Shown: positions 8,472-16,859 of the stretch, piece by piece
How the letters are laid out: each line of letters opens with the position of its first letter
How positions within the stretch are numbered: position 1 is the stretch's first letter
Assembly (NCBI GenBank): GCA_003550275.1
Contig: QXCW01000002.1
Coordinates: forward strand, 62,001 to 126,000
Reading direction: 5' to 3'
Length of the DNA: 64,000 nucleotides
Source of the DNA: Flavobacteriaceae bacterium MAR_2010_72
Lineage (GTDB): Bacteria > Bacteroidota > Bacteroidia > Flavobacteriales > Flavobacteriaceae
The notes under the pieces: model-generated
What the model was told of the DNA's origin: nothing
Databases searched by the model: none
Seen by the model: the letters and a program-made list of their open reading frames with translations, nothing else
Program-made: the position numbers and the translations under genes

Positions 8472-8879
8472 TTACTCGACCACTGGCACTTCAACTATAT
8501 AATACATATCATTGCCGCTTTCATCTTCACCCTGCCAGAATTTAAACACATAAGTGCCAGTGTTATTTACAATAAAGTTAAATGAAACTTCAACAAGTTC
8601 AACTGCTTGCGTGCAACTTATATCTTCATACACCGTGGTTACTATAGCTATCGTCCGCTGATTCAAATTGCTCTGATAATAGAAATCATTGAAAATGTAG
8701 CAACTTGATGGACGTAAATACGAAACTTTAATCTCATAAGTTTCTCCCAAGGTAAATTCATCGGGAATTACCACGCTTTCTATAGGAAGAATCTCATAAT
8801 AGAAATTACTGTTGCTATCATCCAAGCTACAGGATGCCAACGAAACAAACAAAACACATAAAGCAATAAATTTTCTCAT
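8472..8879 (-). CDS. small putative lipoprotein of unknown function
   Basis: 135 residues. A lipoprotein signal with lipobox LASC (Cys17) is followed by acidic residues (SLDDS), consistent with an envelope lipoprotein. The rest is beta-rich, Ig-like, with two further cysteines (SSCYIF and ISCTQA) that could form a disulphide. I do not recognise a family. It precedes the ECF sigma gene by 31 bases in the same direction, so it may be part of the same unit, for example as a ligand-sensing or target component; that is inference. Confidence 0.75.
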   Translation of the reverse strand: MRKFIALCVLFVSLASCSLDDSNSNFYYEILPIESVVIPDEFTLGETYEIKVSYLRPSSCYIFNDFYYQSNLNQRTIAIVTTVYEDISCTQAVELVEVSFNFIVNNTGTYVFKFWQGEDESGNDMYYIVEVPVVE

Positions 8880-8956
8880 AGAGTTAAATCTTTTCAGGGA
8901 ACACTTTTACACTGTATAGATGCACTGGCTAGATAAAGGTTGCGTCTAAAAATAAA

Positions 8957-8980
8957 AAATCCCGAAATTATTCGGGATTT
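8957..8980 (-). terminator. recA terminator
   Basis: AAATCCCGAA / TTCGGGATTT, a 10-bp stem with a 4-base loop, 7 bases after the recA stop on the minus strand, followed by a T-rich tail on that strand. Confidence 0.85.
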
Positions 8981-8986
8981 AAGTTA

Positions 8987-10000
8987 TTAATCGTCATTTG
9001 AATTAGCCTTGGCTACCTGCCTGACTTTCGCTTCAAGTTCATCCATGAGTTCAGGATTATCCTTGATTAAAGCCTTGACGGCATCTCGCCCTTGTCCTAG
9101 TTTAGTGTCTTCATAACTAAACCAAGAACCACTTTTCTTAATAATTTCGTTATCAACTGCTATATCTAAAATTTCTCCTACTTTAGAAATGCCTTCACCA
9201 TACATAATGTCAAATTCGGCTGTTTTAAATGGAGGAGCTACTTTATTCTTTACCACTTTTACACGGGTTTTGTTCCCTGCAACATTACCATCAGTTTCTT
9301 TTATTTGCGTAGACCGTCTAATATCCAATCTTACCGAAGCATAGAATTTAAGGGCGTTTCCACCAGTTGTAGTTTCTGGATTGCCAAACATCACTCCAAT
9401 TTTTTCGCGTAATTGATTAATGAAAATCACGGTACAATTAGTTTTGCTGATGGAACCAGTAAGCTTTCTTAAGGCCTGTGACATTAATCGGGCATGCAAA
9501 CCCATTTTTGAATCACCCATTTCTCCTTCAATTTCACTTTTAGGCGTTAATGCCGCAACAGAGTCGATGACTACAATATCAATAGCCCCCGAACGTATTA
9601 AATTATCCGTAATTTCTAAAGCTTGTTCGCCATTGTCTGGCTGTGATATAATTAAATTATCAAGATCTACACCTAATTTTTCAGCATAATGCCTATCAAA
9701 AGCATGTTCCGCGTCTATAAAGGCGGCAATACCACCTGCCTTTTGAGCTTCAGCAATTGCATGAAGCGTTAAGGTTGTTTTTCCAGAAGATTCTGGGCCA
9801 TAAATTTCTATCACACGACCTCTTGGATAACCGCCAACACCTAGTGCGATATCCAATCCCAAAGAGCCTGACGAAATCGAGTCAACGTCAACAACAGCTT
9901 GGTCGCTCATTTTCATTACGGTACCTTTTCCATAGGCCTTATCCATCTTATCCAAAGTCAGCTTTAATGCTTTTAATTTGGCTTCTTTTTCACTACTCAT
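8987..10000 (-). CDS. recA: recombinase RecA
   Basis: 337 residues, full length. Walker A is GPESSGKTT, and the L2-region sequence [22 protein letters not shown] is intact over its length. RecA forms the strand-exchange filament for recombinational repair and, where present, triggers LexA self-cleavage. It stands alone with its own terminator. I did not find a recognisable LexA box or a clean TAnnTTTG element upstream. dprA, 4.5 kb away, encodes its natural loading partner. Confidence 0.99.
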   Translation of the reverse strand: MSSEKEAKLKALKLTLDKMDKAYGKGTVMKMSDQAVVDVDSISSGSLGLDIALGVGGYPRGRVIEIYGPESSGKTTLTLHAIAEAQKAGGIAAFIDAEHAFDRHYAEKLGVDLDNLIISQPDNGEQALEITDNLIRSGAIDIVVIDSVAALTPKSEIEGEMGDSKMGLHARLMSQALRKLTGSISKTNCTVIFINQLREKIGVMFGNPETTTGGNALKFYASVRLDIRRSTQIKETDGNVAGNKTRVKVVKNKVAPPFKTAEFDIMYGEGISKVGEILDIAVDNEIIKKSGSWFSYEDTKLGQGRDAVKALIKDNPELMDELEAKVRQVAKANSNDD

Positions 10001-10212
10001 TTATTTGTATTTTCTTAATTGATATGACTGCTAAAATACGACAAGTTTTCATCTTTTCAATAGTTGCACGCAACCTTTTTATACTTTTTGCATCTACATA
10101 ATATTATGGGAGAAACTTGCTATGAAATGAGTGCTTTATCGTTTTGATTTCTACCAAAAGGATATAGCGCAAATTGTTTCCCAACTTTGAAAAAGAACAG
10201 AATTTTTAAAAG

Positions 10213-10305
10213 ATGAAATTTTTCAAAAGAACCATTTTTAATGAAGTTTTAGGTGTTTCAATTGCGGTATGTGTTAACGGCAATTGTAAAGCCGATGGTG
10301 GTTAA
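10213..10305 (+). CDS. possible 30-residue peptide gene
   Basis: An ATG-initiated ORF of 30 codons. The peptide starts with basic MKFFKRTIF, has a short hydrophobic middle (VLGVSIAV), and ends with CVNGNCKADGG, which has two Cys four residues apart and a Gly-Gly end. The run of purines just before the ATG (AAAAG) is compatible with initiation. The stop lies about 60 bases before a strong terminator. The gene may be real, or the region may encode a small RNA with a fortuitous ORF. No family is recognised. Confidence 0.4.
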   Translation: MKFFKRTIFNEVLGVSIAVCVNGNCKADGG

Positions 10306-10365
10306 CTCGCAAACTATTTTTTTAGGATCAAATTAAAAAAGTATTAATAACGAGTTAGTCAAAAG

Positions 10366-10394
10366 AAAGCATTTCAGATCGTCTGAAATGCTTT
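10366..10394 (+). terminator. strong terminator downstream of the 30-codon ORF
   Basis: AAAGCATTTCAGA / TCTGAAATGCTTT gives a perfect 13-bp stem with a 3-base loop and a T run running into TTTTATTT. It is on the plus strand, before the trhO promoter. Confidence 0.85.
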
Positions 10395-10429
10395 TTTTAT
10401 TTAATACCATTCAAATACGCTTAAAATAT

Positions 10430-10437
10430 TACCTTTG
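10430..10437 (+). promoter_or_regulatory. putative trhO -7 element
   Basis: TACCTTTG fits TAnnTTTG exactly and lies 38 bases before the trhO ATG. No clear TTG was found at the expected upstream distance. Confidence 0.55.
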
Positions 10438-10474
10438 CAAAAATTAATCTTTAACCTTAAACCATTAGTATAGC

Positions 10475-11539
10475 ATGCAACTGTACAATAACTTAAGCGC
10501 TAAAGAAAGAGCAGAACTTATTGAAAAAGCGGGAAAGGACCGCTTGACGATCTCTTTCTACGCCTACGCCAAAATTGGTAACCCAGAGCTTTTTAGAAAT
10601 CACATGTTTTTAGCTTGGAACGACCTTGATGTTCTAGGTAGAATTTATGTTGCTCACGAAGGAATTAATGCGCAATTATCAATTCCTGCGGATAACTTTC
10701 AAAAATTCAAAGCTCATTTAGACACCATTTCATTTTTGGAGAATGTACGATTGAATATTGCTATCGAGCATGATAATTATGCCTTTTTAAAATTAAAGGT
10801 TAAAGTACGGGATAAAATTGTTGCTGATGGATTGAATGATGATTCTTTTGATGTCACCAATAAAGGCGTTCATGTCGATGCCAACAAGTTCAATCAACTC
10901 ATTGAGGATCCAAATACCGTTTTGGTTGATATGCGCAATCATTATGAAAGTGAAATAGGCTATTTCAAGAATGCGATTACGCCTGATGTTGATACATTTC
11001 GGGAATCGTTACCCATAATTGAAGAAGATTTAAAAGCCCATAAAGAAGATAAAAATTTAGTAATGTATTGTACTGGCGGCATTCGTTGCGAAAAGGCCAG
11101 TGCTTATTATAAACACAAAGGGTTTAAAAAGGTTTTTCAACTAGAAGGCGGGATTATTAATTACGTGCGTCAGGTGGAAGAAAAGGGATTGGAGAATAAG
11201 TTTATAGGTAAAAACTTTGTATTTGATGAGCGGCGTTCAGAGCGAATTTCAGACGACATTGTTGCCCATTGCCATCAATGCGGTAAGCCCGCCGATCTTC
11301 ATACTAATTGTGCTAATGAAGCTTGTCATTTGTTATTTATTCAGTGTGATGAGTGCAAAGCGCAAATGGAAAATTGTTGTTCAACAGCCTGTATGGAGAT
11401 CAATAGATTGCCTTACGAAGAACAAAAAGCACTTCGAAAAGGCCAGGGCAATAGCAACGATATTTTTAAAAAAGGACGAGCTGATCACTTACCTTACAAA
11501 AAGGATTTGAGAAATATTTTTGAGGTTTTACGCAAATAA
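10475..11539 (+). CDS. trhO: tRNA uridine(34) hydroxylase TrhO (rhodanese family)
   Basis: 354 residues. N-terminal acylphosphatase-like region (about 25-110), rhodanese domain (about 130-235) with the catalytic Cys199 in CTGGIRCEKA, and a C-terminal Cys-rich segment (about 262-308; CHQCGKPAD and following CxxC pairs) that probably binds zinc. TrhO (formerly YceA) installs the oxygen of 5-hydroxyuridine at tRNA position 34 without a cofactor. All key elements are intact. It has its own putative promoter and appears monocistronic; a 102-base gap separates it from ricT. Confidence 0.94.
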   Translation: MQLYNNLSAKERAELIEKAGKDRLTISFYAYAKIGNPELFRNHMFLAWNDLDVLGRIYVAHEGINAQLSIPADNFQKFKAHLDTISFLENVRLNIAIEHDNYAFLKLKVKVRDKIVADGLNDDSFDVTNKGVHVDANKFNQLIEDPNTVLVDMRNHYESEIGYFKNAITPDVDTFRESLPIIEEDLKAHKEDKNLVMYCTGGIRCEKASAYYKHKGFKKVFQLEGGIINYVRQVEEKGLENKFIGKNFVFDERRSERISDDIVAHCHQCGKPADLHTNCANEACHLLFIQCDECKAQMENCCSTACMEINRLPYEEQKALRKGQGNSNDIFKKGRADHLPYKKDLRNIFEVLRK

Positions 11540-11641
11540 GCTTAAATCATTTTAGTCAATAAATAATCTTATCTTTACCTTTCAAAAAAAATCATTAATC
11601 GTCATTCACTATAGATTTTAGTGAATTTTATATAAAATTTT

Positions 11642-12814
11642 ATGAGTTGTAACAGTTGCTCAACTGGAAAGGATGGTCAACCAAGAGGATGCAAAAATAA
11701 TGGCACCTGTGGCACCGATAGTTGTAATAAATTAACTGTTTTTGATTGGTTGGCGAACATGTCATTGCCTCAAGGCGAGGAACCTTTTAATGGAGTTGAG
11801 GTTCGTTTTAAAAATGGACGAAAACAATATTACCGAAATACCGAAAACCTATCATTAAGTATAGGCGATATAGTGGCTACCCAGGCACCATCTGGCCATG
11901 ATATAGGTATGGTTACGCTTACAGGAGAATTGGTTAGAATTCAAATGAAACGTAAAAAAGTGGATATCAATAATGAAGAAGAAGTTCTTAAGATTTATCG
12001 AAAAGCGAATCAAAAAGATATTGATGTTTGGTCGGCGGCAAGAGATAAAGAAGAACCAATGAAGGTCAAAGCACGACAGTTTGCAATTGATCTAAAGCTT
12101 CAAATGAAAATCTCCGATATCGAATATCAAGGTGATGCCAGTAAAGCCACATTTTATTACACTGCCGAAGAACGTGTAGATTTTAGGGAACTAATAAAAG
12201 TATTTGCCAAAGAATTTAGAACACGAATAGAAATGAAGCAAGTTGGCTTTAGACAAGAGGCTGCTCGATTAGGTGGTATTGGCTCTTGCGGAAGGGAATT
12301 GTGCTGTTCAACGTGGTTGACTGATTTCAGGTCCGTAAGTACTTCGGCGGCACGATATCAGCAATTGTCACTAAACCCCTTAAAATTGGCAGGTCAATGC
12401 GGAAAATTGAAGTGCTGTTTAAATTATGAATTGGACGCCTATTTAGATGCGCTCAAGGAATTCCCAAAAACCGAAGTCAAACTTTATACCGAAAAAGGCA
12501 CTGCGGTGTGCCAAAAAACAGATATTTTTAAAGGCCATATGTGGTATGCCTATGAAGGCGAATGGATGAATTGGCACAAGCTTACTACAACCCAAGCTAA
12601 CGAGATTATTGACAAAAACAATAAAAAACAAAAAGTAGCTAGCTTGGAAGAATACGCTTCAGAACTTGCTGAACATACTAAAGTCGAGTTTGAAAACGTT
12701 GTTGGTCAAGACAGCTTAACACGATTTGATAATCCAAAGCGACGAAACAAACGTAAAAATAAAAGAGGGAATCGCAAAACTAATAACAAGCCTCGAAATA
12801 ATGCTAAAAAATAG
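11642..12814 (+). CDS. ricT: PSP1/RicT family protein with Cys-rich N terminus
   Basis: 390 residues. The N terminus carries Cys 3, 6, 17, 23 and 28 in a spacing that suggests metal or Fe-S binding. The PSP1/RicT core (about 45-300) has the family signatures GSCGRELCCSTW and QCGKLKCCLNYEL, adding more cysteines. The last 25 residues are a Lys/Arg/Asn-rich tail that may bind nucleic acid. In Bacillus, RicT works with RicA and RicF in an Fe-S complex that promotes mRNA maturation; the partners are not in this window. The downstream gldH start lies inside its last codons. The symbol is by homology to the family and the function in flavobacteria is unsettled. Confidence 0.88.
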   Translation: MSCNSCSTGKDGQPRGCKNNGTCGTDSCNKLTVFDWLANMSLPQGEEPFNGVEVRFKNGRKQYYRNTENLSLSIGDIVATQAPSGHDIGMVTLTGELVRIQMKRKKVDINNEEEVLKIYRKANQKDIDVWSAARDKEEPMKVKARQFAIDLKLQMKISDIEYQGDASKATFYYTAEERVDFRELIKVFAKEFRTRIEMKQVGFRQEAARLGGIGSCGRELCCSTWLTDFRSVSTSAARYQQLSLNPLKLAGQCGKLKCCLNYELDAYLDALKEFPKTEVKLYTEKGTAVCQKTDIFKGHMWYAYEGEWMNWHKLTTTQANEIIDKNNKKQKVASLEEYASELAEHTKVEFENVVGQDSLTRFDNPKRRNKRKNKRGNRKTNNKPRNNAKK

Positions 12815-13301
12815 TGGTTTCATTGTATTGATCTTTGGAATCTTATGTTGTTCCTGTGATTCCAACCGTGTTTTTGATGAGTATAAATCGGTCCCTAACC
12901 AATGGCACAAAGATTCTATAATTTCGTTCAAAATTACCCCTCCAGATTCAACAAATGCTTATAATTTGTTTGTGAATTTAAGAAATACGAGCGCATACAA
13001 ATACAATAATTTGTTTCTGATAGTTGAAATGAACTATCCACATGGAAAAACGGTTAAGGATACTTTGGAATATAAAATGGCGGCACCAAATGGCGAACTC
13101 CTAGGCACTGGCTTTACAGACGTTAAAGAGAATAAATTATGGTATAAGGGATATAACGAACCGTTTATATTCAACGAATCAGGCGAATATAAAATCAACA
13201 TCCAGCATGCCATGAGAGAAAATGGTCAAGTCTATGGAGTCGAGAATCTTGAAGGGATTACGGATGTCGGATTTAGAGTAGAATACACAAACTCGAATTG
13301 A
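12801..13301 (+). CDS. gldH: gliding motility lipoprotein GldH
   Basis: 166 residues from the ATG at 12801; a longer frame opens at 12726, but the lipoprotein signal fixes the start (hydrophobic FIVLIFGILCC, then Ser-Cys19 as the lipidated Cys). The body matches GldH: FDEYKSVPNQWHKDSIISF, and VEMNYPHGKTVKDTLEYKMA. GldH is required for gliding in Flavobacterium johnsoniae and is held in the envelope; its exact role is unknown. The gene overlaps ricT by 14 bases and its stop is 2 bases before the PBP1A ATG, so the three are tightly coupled. Confidence 0.93.
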   Translation: MLKNSGFIVLIFGILCCSCDSNRVFDEYKSVPNQWHKDSIISFKITPPDSTNAYNLFVNLRNTSAYKYNNLFLIVEMNYPHGKTVKDTLEYKMAAPNGELLGTGFTDVKENKLWYKGYNEPFIFNESGEYKINIQHAMRENGQVYGVENLEGITDVGFRVEYTNSN

Positions 13302-13303
13302 TT

Positions 13304-15643
13304 ATGGCAAAAAAAGCAGCAACTAAAAAACAGGAATCGCAAGACTTTTCAAAATATATTCGTTGGTTTTGGAAATTGTTTCTTGCGGGAATTTTGGGTG
13401 TCTTTTTAATGTTTATGTTGGCATCTTGGGGCGCTTTTGGAGAAATGCCAGCAATTGAGGATTTACAAAACCCTAAAACCAATTTAGCATCACAAATTAT
13501 TTCTTCCGACGGAAAATTAATCGCTAAATTTTATTTAGATGATAATAGAACCCCAGTTGAATATGACCAACTTCCGCAACATTTGGTTGATGCACTTATT
13601 GCAACTGAAGATGCACGCTATCACAGGCATTCAGGAATTGACGCTATAGGTACTTTACGTGCCTTTGTGTTTTTAGGGAGCAGAGGTGGCGCAAGTACCA
13701 TTTCCCAACAGCTATCTAGACAACTGTTTGTAGGTATTGCTTCACAAAATATTTTAGAACGTATTACTCAAAAAATAAAAGAGTGGGTGATCGCCATTCG
13801 TTTAGAACGCCAATACACTAAAGAAGAGATCATTGCCATGTATTTCAATATTTATGACTTTGGCAATAACGCCGATGGGATACGAAGTGCCGCAAGCATT
13901 TATTTTGGAAAAGAGCCAAGCGAGTTGGACATTGAAGAGTCTGCTATGCTTGTTGGGATGTTTAAAAATTCATCGCTTTACAACCCACGACCACATAGAA
14001 ATCCAATTGGAACCAGAAACCGACGTAATGTGGTTTTAAGCCAAATGGAGAAATATGATTATATCACCAAACAGGTTAGAGATTCCTTGCAGAAAACAGA
14101 ACTCGATCTTGATTACAATCCACAATCCCATCGTGAAGGGTTGGCAACGTATTTTAGGGCTTATTTAACGGGTTTTATGAAAGATTGGATTAAGGACAAT
14201 CCGAAACCAGACGGATCAAAATATAATTTGTACAACGATGGGTTAAAGATTTATACCACGTTAGATTCTCGAATGCAAAAATATGCTGAAGATGCCGTGC
14301 AAAGACATATGCCAAGACTTCAAGCAGAATTTGACAATCAAAATACGCCTAAACGAAATCCAACAGCGCCCTTTTTAGAGCTTGACAATACTGAAATTGA
14401 AAGCTTAATCAAACGGGCTATGCGTCAGTCTGAACGTTGGCGTATAATGAAAGATGAAGGTAAGAGCGAGAAAGAGATTGAAAGTTCATTTTACAAACCT
14501 ACAGGAATGAGTGTTTTTGCTTGGAGAGATGGGTTGGCAACAGAAATTGATACTATTATGAAGCCGATTGATTCTATTCGTTATTACAAACAGTTTTTGC
14601 ATCCAGGTATGATGTCAATGGATCCACAAACTGGGCATGTTAAAGCTTGGGTTGGTGGGATGAACTACAGACACTTTCAGTACGACCATGTAAAACAAGG
14701 AAAACGTCAAGTAGGTTCAACTTTTAAACCGTTTGTGTACGCCACTGCGATTGATCAGTTGCATTTATCGCCATGTGACACATTACCTAAACAACAAATC
14801 ACTATAGAGGCCTATAAATTTGGGAATCCTGAACCATGGACGGCAAGAAATTCAGACGGTGATTACACAGGTTTCGTAACCTTGAAAAATGCATTGGCAA
14901 ATTCTATAAATACGGTAACGGCACGTCTCATGGATAAGGTTGGTCCTCAACCCGTAATCGATATGGCAAAAAATTTAGGAATTGAGCAAGAGATTTTACC
15001 AGTCCCGGCTGTTGCTTTAGGAACGCCAGATTTAAGTGTATACGAAATGGTGGCAGCTTACGCAACCTTTGCCAACAAAGGAGTTTATAACAAGCCAGTG
15101 TTGGTGACACGTATTGAAGACAAAAACGGAACCGTACTCTATCAATTTACTCCTGAATCTAAAGATGTTTTGAGTGAAGAAGTTGCCTATGTAACGGTAA
15201 ACCTGTTAGAAGGAGTAACCCAAGGGGGTTCAGGTACTAGATTAAGACATACGTATGCCGCTAATAATGCCGTTTACAAAGAAATTATAACAGGCTACCC
15301 TTATCAGTTTGATAACCCCATTGCAGGAAAAACAGGAACAACGCAAAACCAAAGTGATGGTTGGTTTATGGGTATGGTGCCAAATTTAGTAACAGGTGTT
15401 TGGGTAGGAGCAGAAGATAGAGCTGCACACTTTAGTAGTATTGCCTACGGTCAGGGTGCTTCTATGGCTTTACCCATTTGGGCACTCTTTATGAAAAGCT
15501 GTTATGCAGATACAGATTTAGAGATTTCTAAAGCTTCCTTTGAGGTGCCAGCAGAACTTTCTATTAACGTAAATTGCTCAAAAACAGGTGAAAATTTAAC
15601 TGACGATCCTTTAGATGATGTCAAGGATGTTATCGATTTTTAA
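13304..15643 (+). CDS. class A penicillin-binding protein (PBP1A type)
   Basis: 779 residues from the ATG at 13304 (the TTG at 13298 overlaps the gldH stop and is less likely). A short basic N terminus, one membrane helix (about 22-45), the glycosyltransferase domain with EDARYHRHSGID as catalytic motif, then the transpeptidase domain with SxxK (GSTFKPF), SxN (NSINTV) and KTG (AGKTGTTQ) motifs all intact. It polymerises and cross-links peptidoglycan at the periplasmic face of the inner membrane. It ends the ricT-gldH-PBP unit and is followed by a terminator. Confidence 0.96.
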   Translation: MAKKAATKKQESQDFSKYIRWFWKLFLAGILGVFLMFMLASWGAFGEMPAIEDLQNPKTNLASQIISSDGKLIAKFYLDDNRTPVEYDQLPQHLVDALIATEDARYHRHSGIDAIGTLRAFVFLGSRGGASTISQQLSRQLFVGIASQNILERITQKIKEWVIAIRLERQYTKEEIIAMYFNIYDFGNNADGIRSAASIYFGKEPSELDIEESAMLVGMFKNSSLYNPRPHRNPIGTRNRRNVVLSQMEKYDYITKQVRDSLQKTELDLDYNPQSHREGLATYFRAYLTGFMKDWIKDNPKPDGSKYNLYNDGLKIYTTLDSRMQKYAEDAVQRHMPRLQAEFDNQNTPKRNPTAPFLELDNTEIESLIKRAMRQSERWRIMKDEGKSEKEIESSFYKPTGMSVFAWRDGLATEIDTIMKPIDSIRYYKQFLHPGMMSMDPQTGHVKAWVGGMNYRHFQYDHVKQGKRQVGSTFKPFVYATAIDQLHLSPCDTLPKQQITIEAYKFGNPEPWTARNSDGDYTGFVTLKNALANSINTVTARLMDKVGPQPVIDMAKNLGIEQEILPVPAVALGTPDLSVYEMVAAYATFANKGVYNKPVLVTRIEDKNGTVLYQFTPESKDVLSEEVAYVTVNLLEGVTQGGSGTRLRHTYAANNAVYKEIITGYPYQFDNPIAGKTGTTQNQSDGWFMGMVPNLVTGVWVGAEDRAAHFSSIAYGQGASMALPIWALFMKSCYADTDLEISKASFEVPAELSINVNCSKTGENLTDDPLDDVKDVIDF

Positions 15644-15662
15644 ACAGATTATAGATAAAAAG

Positions 15663-15693
15663 AAAAGCCATTCATTTTAGAATGGCTTTTTTA
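15663..15693 (+). terminator. terminator after PBP1A
   Basis: AAAAGCCATTC / GAATGGCTTTT, an 11-bp perfect stem with a 6-base loop and a T run, 20 bases after the PBP stop. Confidence 0.85.
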
Positions 15694-15727
15694 TTTCGTA
15701 ATTTTCCGTAGCAAAAATTATTTAAAA

Positions 15728-16435
15728 ATGATCAATAAAAAAGTAGCTAATGTAGAAGTAGCATTAGAGGGTGTCAACGATAATATGACCTTGATGCTAG
15801 GTGGTTTTGGGTTGTCGGGTATTCCTGAAAATGCGATTGCAGAGCTTGTTAGGCGGGGTGTATCGGGTTTAACCTGTATCTCCAATAATGCGGGGGTTGA
15901 TGACTTTGGCCTAGGTTTGCTGCTTCAAAAGCGTCAAATAAAAAAAATGGTCTCCTCCTATGTTGGTGAAAATGATGAATTCGAACGTCAAATGTTAAGC
16001 GGTGAATTGGATGTAGAATTGATCCCGCAAGGCACTTTGGCTGAACGTTGTCGTGCAGCACAGTCAGGTTTCCCTGCGTTTTATACGCCGGCAGGTTATG
16101 GAACTGAAGTCGCCATAGGAAAGGAAACCCGAGAATTTAATGGTAAAATGTATGTGCTTGAAGAAGCCTTTAAAGCGGATTTTTCATTTGTAAAAGCATG
16201 GAAAGGAGATGAAGCTGGTAATTTGATTTTCAAAGGAACTGCCAGAAATTTTAATCCGTGTATGTGTGGCGCAGCTAAAATAACTGTAGCTGAAGTTGAA
16301 GAATTATTACCCGTTGGAAGTTTAGACCCTAATCAAATACATATCCCAGGTATTTTTGTACAACGCATTTTTCAAGGTGTTAACTATGAAAAACGTATAG
16401 AACAACGCACTGTTAGACCAAAGAAAAATCAGTAA
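15728..16435 (+). CDS. scoA: 3-oxoacid CoA-transferase subunit A
   Basis: 235 residues. The N-terminal glycine-rich segment [16 protein letters not shown] and the later [20 protein letters not shown] are typical of the alpha subunit of succinyl-CoA:3-ketoacid CoA transferase. With subunit B it moves CoA from succinyl-CoA to acetoacetate, allowing use of ketone bodies and branched-chain or aromatic breakdown products. In most genomes subunit B follows at once; here a 114-codon gene lies between them. Confidence 0.94.
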   Translation: MINKKVANVEVALEGVNDNMTLMLGGFGLSGIPENAIAELVRRGVSGLTCISNNAGVDDFGLGLLLQKRQIKKMVSSYVGENDEFERQMLSGELDVELIPQGTLAERCRAAQSGFPAFYTPAGYGTEVAIGKETREFNGKMYVLEEAFKADFSFVKAWKGDEAGNLIFKGTARNFNPCMCGAAKITVAEVEELLPVGSLDPNQIHIPGIFVQRIFQGVNYEKRIEQRTVRPKKNQ

Positions 16436-16474
16436 TATAACAATGTAAAAATGTAACAATGTAGGATTTCTTTA
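16436..16474. repeat. repeat flank upstream of the four-helix-bundle gene
   Basis: The 9-mer AACAATGTA occurs at 16439-16447 and 16455-16463, separated by AAAATGT. The downstream flank carries the opposite-sense TACATTG and two copies of ATTAATACATT (16827-16837 and 16843-16853). Together they look like boundaries of an inserted module. Confidence 0.5.
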
Positions 16475-16819
16475 ATGAAAGAAAATTTAGTACTAATTAA
16501 ATCAATAAAATTTTCACTTTCAATAATTTCTTTTTGTGATTTATTAGAAAAGGAAAAGAAATTTATTATAGGGAAGCAATTATTAAAATCAGGGACAAGT
16601 ATAGGTGCGAACATACATGAAGCTCAAAATGCAGAAAGTAAGGCAGACTTTATACATAAAATGAAAATTGCAGCTAAAGAATTGGAAGAAACTAAATATT
16701 GGTTGATGCTTTGTGAGAAAGCTTCAACTTACCCATTTGATCCACGGCTTAAAGAAGAAATTAACGAACTAGGGCTTATATTGTATAAGATTTTAAGCTC
16801 AAGTTTTAAGAATAAATAA
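16475..16819 (+). CDS. four-helix-bundle protein (S23 / 23S rRNA intervening-sequence type)
   Basis: 114 residues, almost wholly helical. LLKSGTSIGANIHEAQNAESKAD is the family's signature region, followed by KMKIAAKELEETKYWL. Members occur inside 23S rRNA intervening sequences of Leptospira and others, as Avd accessory proteins of diversity-generating retroelements, and as solitary genes scattered through Bacteroidota genomes. No reverse transcriptase or rRNA is nearby, so this is a solitary copy. Its position between scoA and scoB, with repeats on both sides, suggests an inserted element. Function is unknown; pentamers that bind nucleic acid are described for relatives. Confidence 0.88.
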   Translation: MKENLVLIKSIKFSLSIISFCDLLEKEKKFIIGKQLLKSGTSIGANIHEAQNAESKADFIHKMKIAAKELEETKYWLMLCEKASTYPFDPRLKEEINELGLILYKILSSSFKNK

Positions 16820-16859
16820 TTGCCACATTAATACATTGGTTAATTAATACATTAATAAT
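16820..16859. repeat. repeat flank downstream of the four-helix-bundle gene
   Basis: Direct repeat ATTAATACATT at 16827-16837 and 16843-16853, plus TACATTGGTT that is inverted relative to the upstream AACAATGTA. These are the right-hand boundary candidates. Confidence 0.5.

Larger units (their letters stand above)
10001..10474. other. 474-bp gap between recA and trhO
   Basis: This gap between divergent genes holds the upstream region of recA, a 30-codon ORF (10213-10305), a short inverted repeat TAACTCG (10303-10309) / CGAGTTA (10351-10357), a strong plus-strand terminator (10366-10394) and the trhO promoter. The terminator is far from any annotated plus-strand gene, so an independent short transcript is likely. 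Confidence 0.6.

Noticed and set aside
9757-10101. Plus-strand ORF of 114 codons across the recA 5' end
   Set aside because: It is mostly the reverse of recA coding sequence and extends into the gap without recognisable protein features.
10001-10474. 6S RNA or other named RNA gene
   Set aside because: No recognisable structure beyond the terminator and a short inverted repeat; a named RNA cannot be supported.
12716-12931. Minus-strand ORF of 71 codons over the ricT-gldH junction
   Set aside because: It overlaps two well-supported plus-strand genes and lacks any family pattern.
16475-16819. Diversity-generating retroelement (Avd-like gene)
   Set aside because: No reverse transcriptase, template repeat or variable repeat is near; the gene is a solitary four-helix-bundle copy.
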